64,000 nt of DNA from Dermacoccus abyssi (GCF_034541975.1 NZ_JAVYJM010000001.1); one strand, 5' to 3'; counted from the first letter of the stretch, positions 52,562 through 61,036 are shown. Notes: a model not told the origin generated them from the letters alone. Numbers and translations are program-made.

Positions 52562-54086
52562 ATGCATTCCACCCTGAACCGTCGACAGTTCCTGTCCGTC
52601 GGCGCACTGACCCTCACCGCCGCCGGCCTCGCCGGATGCAGCACCACTGCCACCAAAACAACCTCATTCGTGAGACCCAGCAGCACCGCGGTCACCGCCG
52701 CGGAGGCGAAGCGCCGCAGCACCGGTGCTGTCGTGCACCGCGCGCTGACCGCCGAGCCGGTCACCCTCGACCTCGGCGGGAAGACCGCGAAGACCTGGGC
52801 CTACCGGGGAGCCTCGGCGACCCAGCCGCTGCGCGGCAACGTCGGCGACACCCTGAAGGTCGCCTTCACCAACGATCTCCCTGATCCAACCAGCGTCCAC
52901 TGGCACGGGCTGGCGCTGCGCAACGACATGGACGGCGTGCCGAGTCTCACCCAGGATGCCGTGAAGCCCGGCGGGTCGTTTGATTACGAGTTCACACTGC
53001 CCGAATCAGGCACATTCTGGTTCCATCCCCACGTCGGCACGCAGCAAGACCGTGGTCTGTACGCGCCGCTGATCATCGATGACCCGAACGAGAAGGGCGA
53101 CTACGACAAGGAATGGGTCATCGTCGTCGACGACTGGCTCGACGGCATCACCGCAACACCGGACGAGGTGATGAAGGAGCTCGGCCAGGGAATGATGGAC
53201 CACGATAGTGGGGGACACGGTGACATGGACATGGGCCCGATGCGAATGGGCAACACCCTCATGGGCGCGACCTCGTCTCTGCTCGGCGGCGACGCAGGCG
53301 ACGTCTACTACCCCCTCTACTTGATCAACGGCAAGCCCGCCAACGACCCGCAAACCTTTGCCGCCAAGCCTGGAGAGCGGATCAGGCTGAGGATCATCAA
53401 TGCTGGCGGCGACACCGCCTTCCGCTTCGGCGTCACCGAGCACGAGATGACGATCACGCACTCCGACGGATTCCCCGTCAAACCCCTCAAGGCAGAGAGC
53501 CTCGTTCTTGGAATGGGGGAGCGCTACGACGCAGTCGTCACTGCCGGCGACGGCGCATTCGCAGTCATCGCCGAAGCCCTTGGGAAGCAGAACCAGGCCC
53601 TTGCTATTCTGCGCACTGGGTCGGGAAGCGCGCCCGCGATGGACGTGAAGCTGCCCCAGCAAAAGACCCCCGCCACCGCGGACAGCCTCAAAGCAACCAG
53701 TTCAGTCGCTCTGCCGAACCGCGCTGTCGACCGCACCCTCTCACTTGAGCTGACCGGTGGCATGGAGAAGTATGACTGGGCGATCAATGGCAAGCGCATG
53801 AACATGGACAAGCCGATGCGCGACGCCCTCGGTATCGTCGAAGGGGAGCGGGTCGCCCTCGAGTTCAAGAACTCGACTGAGATGTGGCACCCGATGCATC
53901 TGCACGGACACACCTACCAGCATTCCGGGGGGGGGGCCGCGCAAGGACACCTCGATCGTTGTTCCCGGCACAACGTTGCGGGTCGAGTTCGATGCCGACA
54001 ATCCCGGACGGTGGCTCTCGCACTGCCACAACGTCTACCACGGGGAAGCCGGTATGATGACGACGATCGCCTACCAGGTGAACTGA
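52562..54086 (+). pseudogene. Multicopper oxidase, out of frame at a 10-G tract
   Basis: Secreted three-domain cuproxidase-like MCO. The N-terminus has a Tat-like NRRQFLSVGALT and lipobox LAGCST. The first copper motifs are H113-W-H115 (SVHWHGLAL) and FWFHPHVG (H155, H157). A Met/His-rich loop (MMDHDSGGHGDMDMGPMRMG) resembles that of CueO. The third motif HPMHLHGHTYQ is in frame, but at 53927-53936 ten G's shift the frame. With nine or twelve G's it would continue PRKDTSIVVPGTT and RWLSHCHNVYHGEAGMM, the type 1 copper site, to TGA at 54086. As sequenced, the last copper motif is lost and the frame runs to 54304. Confidence 0.9.
53927..53936 (+). repeat. Poly-G(10) tract in the multicopper oxidase gene
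   Basis: Ten consecutive G's placed just upstream of the codons for the last copper-binding motif. The length is one more than a multiple of three, which produces the frameshift. Confidence 0.9.
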
Positions 54087-54099
54087 AGCATCGGGGCCG

Positions 54100-54116
54100 C
54101 GCGCCTTACCGGCGCG
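54100..54116 (+). terminator. Weak hairpin after the multicopper oxidase gene
   Basis: CGCGCC/GGCGCG 6-bp stem with a five-base loop, 14 nt after the restored stop. Between here and 54294 no gene is recognised. Confidence 0.3.
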
Positions 54117-54318
54117 GCGCAGGTCATCGCTGCTCCTCCCGGCCTGGGCAGAGAAGATCTCCGAAGTGCGCTTCGAGGTTGGTTCGGGAGCGAGCAGCCT
54201 GCGACGATAGTGGTATGCAAGGTGAACAAGTCGTCAAAATTCGCACGTCATATCGGTCCCTCCGAATAGCGAGCCCTCCTCCGTCGGCAGAGCGCGTATT
54301 TTAGAACACCCGACCAAT

Positions 54319-54326
54319 GTCGGTGC
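54319..54326 (+). repeat. Right core direct repeat of the copper island
   Basis: GTCGGTGC, identical to 44119-44126, at the re-entry into host spoU sequence. Upstream of it island DNA reads RILEHPTN in the same frame. Confidence 0.6.
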
Positions 54327-54726
54327 CATCTTCCGTTCCGCTGCGGCACTCGGCGTCGATGCCGTGCTAGTGACGCCCCGGTGCGCCGACCCGCTCTACC
54401 GGCGCTCGATCCGCGTCTCAATGGGCACGGTGTTCCAGGTGCCGTGGACCCGCATCGAACCGTGGCCGGGCGGCATGGACGCGTTGCGCGAGCAGGGTTG
54501 GGCCTTCGCCGCGATGGCTCTCGGCGACGACTCGGTAACGCTCGACGAGTTGGCGGCCCGCGCGCCGGAGCGGCTGGCCCTCGTCATGGGTACGGAGGGC
54601 GACGGCCTCGGCAAACGAACGGTGGCCGGCTGCGACCTCACGGTGCGGATTCCCATGGCCGGCGGCGTCGACTCGCTCAACGTCGCCGCGGCGTCCGCCG
54701 TCGCCATGTACACGTTGCGCGCCTGA
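54319..54726 (+). pseudogene. 3' part of the interrupted TrmH/SpoU methyltransferase gene
   Basis: SAM-binding knot domain of the SpoU family: VGAIFRSAAALGVDAVLVTP, RRSIRVSMGTVFQVPW, LALVMGTEGDGLG and the C-terminal IPMAGGVDSLNVAAASAVA, which are motifs 1 to 3 of SPOUT 2'-O-methyltransferases. It lacks its start and N-terminal domain, which are at 43720-44118. The fragment is uncorrupted, so loss of the island could restore a functional gene. Host-like codon use (strong G/C at third positions) supports that this side is original. Confidence 0.88.
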
Positions 54727-54817
54727 CGTCGAACCCGCGCCGCACCACGGCCCCCCGGCCCAGCACTTCACTGGACAGCATCGACGACGCCCCACTCGAG
54801 CTTGGCGGGTTCTAGCA

Positions 54818-56270
54818 GTCCTCGCAACACCCAGACTTTTTGGGAGTTGCGAGGACTGTGTCGGTTGACGGGGTGAAGGCAGCGTTCTTGGCTGCGATGG
54901 ATGCCCATGATGGGAACGTGTCGGCTGCTGCTCGCGCGGTCGGTGCGAATCGGAACTCGGCGTACGCGTGGGCGCGCCAAGCGGGCCTTCGCGGGCGTGG
55001 GAAAACCGGGACCGGTCCGCACCCGCGCCGTGGTGAGTACGACTTGTTGCGTGCTCGTGGAGTCTCGCGCCGGGAGGCTGCCGCCCTGGTCGGCGTGCAT
55101 GCGCGCACAGCTCATGACTGGGATCGGGGGATTCGTCAGATCGGTCATAGCCGCCTGCACTCCGATGGGCGCCTGGTCGACTATCGCACTGGTACGACGA
55201 CGATGGTCGGCATGGACACCTTGACGCCGACGTTGGCGGCGTTATCACGGCCCCTGCACCCGCGATACGTGACGCTCGAAGAGCGGGAGAAGATCGCGGA
55301 CATGCGCCGGGAGGGAGCATCATTGCGCACGATCGGGCGCGCACTGGGACGGCCTGCGTCCACGATCAAACGTGAGATCGACACCTACACCGATGAGGCG
55401 GGCCGCTATCGCCCGTATGCCGCGCACCGGGCGTGGACGCAGTCGCGGGCCCGTGCGAAGGAAGCGAAACTCGCCCAGCCGGGCCGGCTGCGTGACTACG
55501 TGATCGCGAAGTTGGGTGTGAAGTGGTCGCCCGAGCAGATCCACAATGTCTTGATCAAGGAATTTCCTGACGATGAGGACATGCGGGTGAGCACCGAGAC
55601 GATCTACCAAGCGATCTACGTGCAAGCCCGCGGCGGATTGAAGCGTGAAGTCACAGCGGCGTTGCGCACGGGCCGCGCCCGCCGCCGCCCGCACCGCAGC
55701 CCGGATCAGCGCGCGAGCCGGTTCGTTGATCCGATGGTCATGATCGGCGACCGGCCACCCGAGGTCGCTGATCGTGCGGTGCCCGGGCATTGGGAGGGCG
55801 ACTTGATCATCGGAAAGGATGGCGCGTCAGCGATCGCGACACTGGTGGAGCGTCACACCCGGTATGTGATGCTCGCTCATTTACCTGGTGGCGCGCATGA
55901 CGCGTTGACCGTCAGGGACGCGCTCATCGCGACGATCGGTGGGTTGCCACAGCATTTGCGGGCGTCGTTGACGTGGGATCAGGGCGCGGAGATGGCGTTG
56001 CACAAGCAGTTCAGCATCGCGACCGGCACCAACGTGTACTTCTGTGACCCGCATTCACCGTGGCAACGCGGCAGCAACGAGAACACGAACGGATTGCTGC
56101 GTCAGTACTTCCCAAAGGGCACTGACCTGAGCGTGCACGGGCCCGCCGAACTGGAACTCGTCGCTGCCGAGCTCAACGGGCGCCCACGCAAAACGCTCAA
56201 CTGGGACAACCCAGCCGAGCGCCTGCGTGATCTACTTCAAACCACGTGATCAATCAGGTGTTGCGAGGAC
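54818..56270. mobile_element. IS30-family insertion sequence
   Basis: 1,453-bp element with 14-bp perfect terminal inverted repeats (GTCCTCGCAACACC at 54818-54831 and its complement at 56257-56270). The dinucleotide CA is present on both flanks (54816-54817, 56271-56272), compatible with the 2-3 bp duplication of this family. One transposase gene fills it. The insertion point is the loop of a terminator hairpin. Confidence 0.85.
54840..56249 (+). CDS. IS30-family transposase
   Basis: 469 aa from TTG 54840; GTG 54858 is an equally good start. An N-terminal HTH (NVSAAARAVGANRNSAYAWA) and a second one (LEEREKIADMRREGASLRTI, then GRALGRPASTIKREI), the IS30 hallmark, precede the rve-type catalytic core. 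Acidic residues are Asp321 (HWEGDLIIGKDG), Asp380 (LTWDQGAEM) and Glu414 (SNENTNGLLRQYFPKG). It ends LNWDNPAERLRDLLQ, typical of the family. It is intact, so active transposition is possible. The extra N-terminal HTH region makes it longer than classical IS30 enzymes. Confidence 0.92.
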   Translation: MGVARTVSVDGVKAAFLAAMDAHDGNVSAAARAVGANRNSAYAWARQAGLRGRGKTGTGPHPRRGEYDLLRARGVSRREAAALVGVHARTAHDWDRGIRQIGHSRLHSDGRLVDYRTGTTTMVGMDTLTPTLAALSRPLHPRYVTLEEREKIADMRREGASLRTIGRALGRPASTIKREIDTYTDEAGRYRPYAAHRAWTQSRARAKEAKLAQPGRLRDYVIAKLGVKWSPEQIHNVLIKEFPDDEDMRVSTETIYQAIYVQARGGLKREVTAALRTGRARRRPHRSPDQRASRFVDPMVMIGDRPPEVADRAVPGHWEGDLIIGKDGASAIATLVERHTRYVMLAHLPGGAHDALTVRDALIATIGGLPQHLRASLTWDQGAEMALHKQFSIATGTNVYFCDPHSPWQRGSNENTNGLLRQYFPKGTDLSVHGPAELELVAAELNGRPRKTLNWDNPAERLRDLLQTT

Positions 56271-56316
56271 CACGAGAATCAGCCCAAGCTCGAGTGGGGC
56301 GTCGTTGTGAGCCGGA

Positions 56317-56856
56317 TCAGTGACCGTAGGTGGCCGTGATCGTCGCGCGCGCCGCGGTCTGGAACACCGCGTTGAAGCTGAGGACCGCGGGGGTGACGCT
56401 GTCGTCGATGTCGAGCGGGTCGCCCTCGACGGCGTGCACCGCGAAGATGTAGCGGTGGGGACGATCGCCCTCGGGCGGAGCGGCGCCGGCGTAGCCGCGC
56501 GAACCCGTGTCGTTCGTCAGCTGGAAAGCACCTTCGGGCAGGTTCGTGCCGTCACCGGCGCCTTCGGGCAGTTCAGTGACGTCGGCGGGAATACCGGCCA
56601 CAGCCCAGTGCCAGAAGCCGGACGGTGTGGGGGCGTCGGGGTCGAAGCACGTGACGACGTAGGAGGTCGTCGACTCCGGGGCGCCGCTCCAGCTCAGCTG
56701 AGGGGAGCGGTTGCCACCGGTGAAGCCCCAGTCGTCGAAGACGTGCGCGTCGGCGAGCGTATCGCCGTCGGCGAAGTTCTCGCTCGTCACGCTGAACGAC
56801 GGAACCTCGGGCAGGAGGGGGTAGGGGTCGGGTGCGACGGGTCGTTCGAGAGTCAT
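56317..56856 (-). CDS. YbhB/YbcL-family PEBP-like protein
   Basis: 179-aa cytosolic phosphatidylethanolamine-binding-protein fold. Conserved blocks are FTGGNRSPQLSWSGAP, the DPDAPTPSGFWHWAV ligand-pocket motif, GSRGYAGAAPPEGDRPHRY and ATYGH at the end. Bacterial YbhB/YbcL proteins have no settled function; a ligand-binding or kinase-modulating role is proposed by homology to eukaryotic PEBP. It is monocistronic and convergent with spoU across the IS30-interrupted terminator. Confidence 0.9.
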   Translation of the reverse strand: MTLERPVAPDPYPLLPEVPSFSVTSENFADGDTLADAHVFDDWGFTGGNRSPQLSWSGAPESTTSYVVTCFDPDAPTPSGFWHWAVAGIPADVTELPEGAGDGTNLPEGAFQLTNDTGSRGYAGAAPPEGDRPHRYIFAVHAVEGDPLDIDDSVTPAVLSFNAVFQTAARATITATYGH

Positions 56857-56888
56857 GTTTCGACCCTATGCCGCGACCTCGGGCGTTG

Positions 56889-57281
56889 TCAGCCGCCCGA
56901 CGGGGTGACGAGGCGCGACACAAGCCGATCGAGGGTGAGCGCCGGATCGTCGGTGACGCCACCGTGCAGGGGGCCGGGCTGAAGGATCGTCGAACGCGGG
57001 GCGGTGATCCATCCGAAACGCTGCCCCAACTTCGGCATCGCCGGTCGGCCGACGCAGGCCTCTCCACGCACAGCGGCACACAATCCTTCGAGCGCGGCTT
57101 CGACATCAGCCGGGTCGAGGTGCGGTGCGAAGGCTTCGAGGCGCTGCGGCGCGACATCGAAGCGGGCGTCGAGGAAATCTGCCATCTGCGCATAGACGAC
57201 GACACCGACGTTGAGGAACTCCTCGCGCTCGATCGACGGCACGAGACGCAGGAGGACGTACTGGTAGCCGATGCCGCTCAT
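56889..57281 (-). CDS. DUF3037 protein
   Basis: 130 aa from ATG 57281, in ATGA overlap with the HipA-like kinase gene. The N-terminal YQYVLLRLVPSIEREEFLNV is the DUF3037 signature; the rest is helical with PQRLEAFAPHLDPADVEAAL. DUF3037 genes are regularly paired with HipA-like kinase genes, so the protein may be a substrate, regulator or antidote of the kinase. That role is inference; nothing is known of its biochemistry. Confidence 0.85.
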   Translation of the reverse strand: MSGIGYQYVLLRLVPSIEREEFLNVGVVVYAQMADFLDARFDVAPQRLEAFAPHLDPADVEAALEGLCAAVRGEACVGRPAMPKLGQRFGWITAPRSTILQPGPLHGGVTDDPALTLDRLVSRLVTPSGG

Positions 57282-58054
57282 CGCGCACCCTCCGCGTGGG
57301 CGGGCGACCAGGCCTGCGGTGAGGCCAGCCGCGCGAGAAGGTTCTCGACGTAGGCCCCGCGGACGTCGGTCGGCGTCGGCATGGCATCCGTGGCTTCGAG
57401 CCACTCGTCCGGTACGAGGCCGAGGATGCGCTCGAGGAGCTGTGCATCGACCTGGGCGCTGAGCCGTTCGTGCGTCGCGGCGGCTTCGGTGGCCACGCCC
57501 CACATGATGTGCGAGGTGGCCTCGAAGCGTTGCGCGGCGAACCGCTCCGGGTTGGAGCCCTTCGACGGCCACGAGTAGTGGAAGTAGAGCGCGGCACCGT
57601 GATCGAGGCACCACGTGTTGCCGTGCCAGCGCACGAGATTCGGGTTGTGCGGCGTGCGGTCGATGTTCGCTGTGAACGCATCGAGCCAGAGGATGGTGGC
57701 GGCTTCGTCGGCGGGCGGCGGCTGCGAACCGTCGTAGGCGAACGCGCCGGGCAGCAGGTCCACCCCGAGGTTGAGCCCCAGGCTCGCCGTGAGCAGGTCC
57801 TGTACCTCCTCGTCCGCCTCGTACTTGGCGATGGGTTCGGGGAGCTCGACGAGCTTCAGCGCTGGAACGCGCAGGCCGAGCGCTCGAGCGAGTTCACCGA
57901 CGACCACCTCCGCGACGAGAACCTTGAGCCCCTGGCCCGCTCCGCGGAACTTGACGACCCACGTGCCGTCGTCACTTCCCTCGACGACGCCGGGCAGCGA
58001 ACCGCCCTCCTTGAGGGGGACGACGTACCGCGTCGCGGTGATGGTCTCGAGCAC
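57278..58054 (-). CDS. HipA-like kinase-fold protein paired with DUF3037
   Basis: 258-aa protein related to the HipA kinase domain. WVVKFRGAGQGLKVLVAEVV supplies the ATP-lysine region; LWLDAFTANIDRTPHNPNLV has the catalytic-loop-like D-x5-R-T-x-H-N pattern of HipA (DxNxxRHxxN), and LDHGAALYF stands in for the DFG-like Asp. It lacks the N-terminal HipA segment and no HipB-type HTH gene is present, so it is not a classical hipBA module. It overlaps the DUF3037 gene by 4 nt. Confidence 0.82.
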   Translation of the reverse strand: MLETITATRYVVPLKEGGSLPGVVEGSDDGTWVVKFRGAGQGLKVLVAEVVVGELARALGLRVPALKLVELPEPIAKYEADEEVQDLLTASLGLNLGVDLLPGAFAYDGSQPPPADEAATILWLDAFTANIDRTPHNPNLVRWHGNTWCLDHGAALYFHYSWPSKGSNPERFAAQRFEATSHIMWGVATEAAATHERLSAQVDAQLLERILGLVPDEWLEATDAMPTPTDVRGAYVENLLARLASPQAWSPAHAEGAR

Positions 58055-58088
58055 CGCAACAGGGTAGCCGGGCCACTAGGCTGACCGC

Positions 58089-58862
58089 ATGGAACCGGTC
58101 TACACCTCCGTCATCGGCCTGGCCCGCACTCTCTTCGCCGGCCAGGGCTTGAAGTTCACCCTCCTCGGTGAGGACAACGTGCCGCGCACCGGCGGCGCCG
58201 TCGTCATGATGAACCACCTGTCGTACATGGACTTCACGTACGCCGGCTTCCCCGCGCGCAAGCACAAGCGCCTCATCCGCTTCATGGCGAAGAAGGAGGT
58301 CTTCGACAACAAGATCTCCGGTCCGCTCATGCGCGCCATGAAGCACATCGCCGTCGAGCGCGGTAACGGTGCCGCGAGCTACCGCCAGGCCGTCGACGCT
58401 CTCAAGGCAGGCGAGATCGTCGGCATCTTCCCCGAGGAGACGATCTCGCGCTCCTTCGAACTGAAGTCCTTCAAGTCCGGTGGCGTCCGCATGGCCAAGG
58501 AGGCCGGCGTTCCGATCCTTCCCATGATCATCTGGGGCTCTCAGCGCGTGTGGACCAAGGGCAAGCCCAAGCGCATGGGCCGCACGAACACGCCCATCAC
58601 GGTCGCCGTCGGTGAGCCCATGCACTACGACGAGGCGCTCAGCCCCGAGGAGAACACCGAGCGCGTCAAGGGCGTCATGAAGACCATGCTCGACGAGATC
58701 CGCGCGGCCTACCCGAAGCTCAGCGGCAGCGACCTAGAGTTCCTGCCCGCGTCCATGGGCGGAACCGCCCCGACGCTCGAGGAGGCCGAGGCCGAGGACG
58801 CCCGCGTCGCCGCCGAGCGTCGCCGCAAGTTCGTCGAGAAGCAGCGCGAGAAGCGCGACTGA
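58089..58862 (+). CDS. 1-acylglycerol-3-phosphate acyltransferase (PlsC-like)
   Basis: 257-aa lysophospholipid acyltransferase converting lysophosphatidic to phosphatidic acid or a related lysolipid. The HX4D catalytic motif is His43 to Asp48 in MMNHLSYMDF, and the acyl-acceptor motif is GIFPEETISRSF (usual FPEGT varied to FPEET). IRFMAKKEVFDNK and GVPILPMIIWGSQRVW complete blocks II and IV. The C-terminal 30 residues are highly charged. It diverges from the kinase gene and ends before a strong terminator. Confidence 0.88.
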   Translation: MEPVYTSVIGLARTLFAGQGLKFTLLGEDNVPRTGGAVVMMNHLSYMDFTYAGFPARKHKRLIRFMAKKEVFDNKISGPLMRAMKHIAVERGNGAASYRQAVDALKAGEIVGIFPEETISRSFELKSFKSGGVRMAKEAGVPILPMIIWGSQRVWTKGKPKRMGRTNTPITVAVGEPMHYDEALSPEENTERVKGVMKTMLDEIRAAYPKLSGSDLEFLPASMGGTAPTLEEAEAEDARVAAERRRKFVEKQREKRD

Positions 58863-58880
58863 TCTCGGGCAGGTGCCGAG

Positions 58881-58924
58881 CGAGGCGCTGACAGCCCCGG
58901 ATTTCCGGGGTTGTCAGCGCCTCG
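58881..58924. terminator. Strong terminator between plsC-like and recQ-like genes
   Basis: Arms of 13 bp (58881-58893 with 58912-58924), then a further CCCCGG/CCGGGG stem after one G-T pair, loop ATTT; followed shortly by the recQ start. Confidence 0.7.
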
Positions 58925-58939
58925 TCCTAGGGTGATGAC

Positions 58940-61036
58940 ATGTCGATCGACCACGTCGCCACTCGCGTCCTCGAAGCGCTCGCCGGCCCAGGGGCCACCC
59001 TCCGCGACGATCAGCGCACCGGGGTCGAAGCGCTGTCCCGTCCGGGTGCCCGCGTCGTCGTCGTGCAGGCCACAGGCTGGGGCAAGTCCGCCGTCTACTG
59101 GGTCGCCACGGCAGCCTCCCGCGAACGAGGTGACGGCCCCACCCTCGTCGTCTCGCCGCTGCTCAGCCTCATGCGCGACCAGGTCGCCGCCGCCTCCCGT
59201 GCGGGCCTGCGCGCCGCTGCCATCCACTCGGGCAACCTCAACTCGTGGAGCGAGATCGAGGCAGCCGTGGCCGCCGACGAACTCGACGTTCTCCTCGTCT
59301 CACCCGAACGCCTTGCGAACCCGACCTTCGGCAAACGTGTCATGAGCGGCCTCGCCGGGCGCCTCGGTCTCCTCGTCATCGACGAAGCCCACGCCGTCTC
59401 CGACTGGGGCCACGACTTCCGGCCCGACTACCGCCGCGTCGCCGACGTCCTGCGCGAACTGAACCCCCGCACGCCCGTGCTCGCCACCACGGCCACCGCC
59501 AACGAGCGCGTCACCGAGGACCTGGCGGCCCAGCTGGGGGAGTCGTCCCTCGTGCTGCGCGGTCCGCTGGCCCGATCGTCCCTCCACCTCGCGGTGCTCC
59601 CGGAGATGACGGCGCTCCAGCGCTACGCGTGGGTCGTCGATCACCTCGCGTCACTGCCGGGCAGCGGCATCGTCTACACCCTCACCGTCGCGGACGCCGA
59701 GCGCCTGACGGCCGCCATCAAGGCGGCCCACGGCGATTCCCTTCCCGTCGAGGCCTACACAGGTCAGCTGGAAGCCGGTCAACGCGAGCACCTCGAGGAC
59801 GCTCTGCGGCGCAACGAGGTCAAGGCCCTCGTGGCCACGTCGGCCCTCGGGATGGGCTATGACAAGCCCGACCTCGGCTTCGTCGTCCACCTCGGCGCCC
59901 CGGCGTCGCCGGTCTCCTACTACCAGCACATCGGGCGAGCCGGGCGAGCCATCGAGCACGCCGTCGTCGCGCTTTTGCCAGCGGCCGGTGACGAACACAT
60001 CTGGGACTACTTCGCCACGGCCACCATCCCGCGCAAGGACCAGGTCGAGTCCCTCCTCACCGCACTGCGTGCCTCCGACGGGCCGATGAGCGTTCCGGCC
60101 CTCGACGCCGAAACAGGCATCCGCCGTACCCGCGTCGAACTGCTGCTCAAACAACTCGCGGTCGACGGTGTGGTCGAGCGCAGCGCGGACGGCTGGAGCG
60201 CCACCGGCGTCCAGTGGACGTTCGACGAGGAGCACTACAAGGGCGTCATCGCCACGCGTGAGCGTGAGGCCGACATCATGCGCAGCTACATCGCAGGCCG
60301 CGAATGCCTCATGAAGCTGCTGCGTACGGCCCTCGACGACCCGGAGGCCGAGAACTGCGGCCGATGCTCCGTCTGCCTCGGGCGTCTGCCCGAACCGCTG
60401 AGCGCCGACGTCGACGCCGCCACGGTCGAGCGCATCGCCGCCGTGTTGCGCGCGGAGACCATCACGCTCGAACCCCGCAAGATGTGGCCAGGTGGCCCCT
60501 TCGGGGACCGTGGGCGCATTCCGGCGGAACTGGGAGCAGATCCGGGGCGGGTCATCATTCACGCCGACGCTGCCGAGTGGGAGGACGAACGCCGCGAGGA
60601 TGCCCGCGCCGGTGGAAGCGAGCCACCCTCGCAGGCGCTCCGGGACTCTACGGTGCGTGTCCTCGCGGCCTGGGCGTCCACCTGGCGCCGCCGCCCGAGC
60701 TGCGTCATCGCGCTTCCCACACGCACCGCATCGGCCGCCGTCGCCACGGCGCGCGTCGAGGGCCTCGCCGAGCACCTGGGCGAGGTAGGCAATCTGCCCG
60801 TGGCGACGTGGAACGGCGTCCCGCCGGACACCCAGGGGCTTTCCGGAGCACAGGTTGCTGCGGCGTGGCGTGACGCCTTGGCCACGACGGGTTTCCCCGA
60901 CGTGGCCGGCGCGAGCGTTCTCCTCGTCGTCGACACGACAAACACGACGTGGGAGCCCACCGTCGCCGCGGCGAGCCTGCGCGAAGCCGGTGCCGATGTC
61001 GTCCTTCCGCTCGTCATCCACCGCGCGGTCGGCTGA
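58940..61036 (+). CDS. RecQ-like DNA helicase with a C-terminal phosphoribosyltransferase-like domain
   Basis: 698-aa superfamily 2 helicase. Walker A is QATGWGKS (43-50), DEAH box VIDEAHAVSDWGHDFRPDY (148-151), motif III ATTATA, motif V SALGMGYDKPDLGF and motif VI QHIGRAGRA. A zinc-binding region shows ECLMKLLRTALDD and NCGRCSVCLG; a winged-helix segment precedes it. The last 130 residues look like a degenerate PRTase (VLLVVDTTNTTWEPTVAAAS in place of the usual VDD-x-x-x-TGxT), as seen in actinobacterial RecQ-like proteins. Probably active in recombinational repair; the C-terminal domain's role is unknown. Confidence 0.88.
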   Translation: MSIDHVATRVLEALAGPGATLRDDQRTGVEALSRPGARVVVVQATGWGKSAVYWVATAASRERGDGPTLVVSPLLSLMRDQVAAASRAGLRAAAIHSGNLNSWSEIEAAVAADELDVLLVSPERLANPTFGKRVMSGLAGRLGLLVIDEAHAVSDWGHDFRPDYRRVADVLRELNPRTPVLATTATANERVTEDLAAQLGESSLVLRGPLARSSLHLAVLPEMTALQRYAWVVDHLASLPGSGIVYTLTVADAERLTAAIKAAHGDSLPVEAYTGQLEAGQREHLEDALRRNEVKALVATSALGMGYDKPDLGFVVHLGAPASPVSYYQHIGRAGRAIEHAVVALLPAAGDEHIWDYFATATIPRKDQVESLLTALRASDGPMSVPALDAETGIRRTRVELLLKQLAVDGVVERSADGWSATGVQWTFDEEHYKGVIATREREADIMRSYIAGRECLMKLLRTALDDPEAENCGRCSVCLGRLPEPLSADVDAATVERIAAVLRAETITLEPRKMWPGGPFGDRGRIPAELGADPGRVIIHADAAEWEDERREDARAGGSEPPSQALRDSTVRVLAAWASTWRRRPSCVIALPTRTASAAVATARVEGLAEHLGEVGNLPVATWNGVPPDTQGLSGAQVAAAWRDALATTGFPDVAGASVLLVVDTTNTTWEPTVAAASLREAGADVVLPLVIHRAVG

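Larger units (their letters stand above)
44119..54326. mobile_element. 10.2-kb copper-resistance genomic island inserted in spoU
   Basis: Block of copper homeostasis genes lying between the two halves of a SpoU methyltransferase gene. The halves are in the same orientation, and the 8-mer GTCGGTGC stands at both junctions. The left end carries a foreign spoU knot fragment; the right end carries RILEHPTN, a foreign version of the sequence just before the knot. Joining right end to left end across the core gives one in-frame SpoU-like stretch (RILEHPT-NVGALIRNAAA), as expected of a circular form whose attP mimics spoU. No integrase or transposase is recognisable between the junctions, so mobility in trans or loss of the recombinase must be assumed. 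Confidence 0.75.
54784..56305 (+). terminator. spoU terminator hairpin split by an IS30-family insertion
   Basis: Two 22-bp complementary arms, 54784-54805 and 56284-56305, flank the IS30 element. Without it they would form a perfect 22-bp stem, with extra TTCT/AGAA pairing and a loop of a few bases, shared by spoU and the convergent PEBP gene. The element lies in the loop. Confidence 0.8.

Noticed and set aside
54214..54304. Short peptide frame starting MQGEQVVKIRTS near the island's right end
   Set aside because: Runs in the frame-shifted tail of the oxidase ORF, no supporting motif, overlaps the spoU-like RILEHPTN sequence in another frame.
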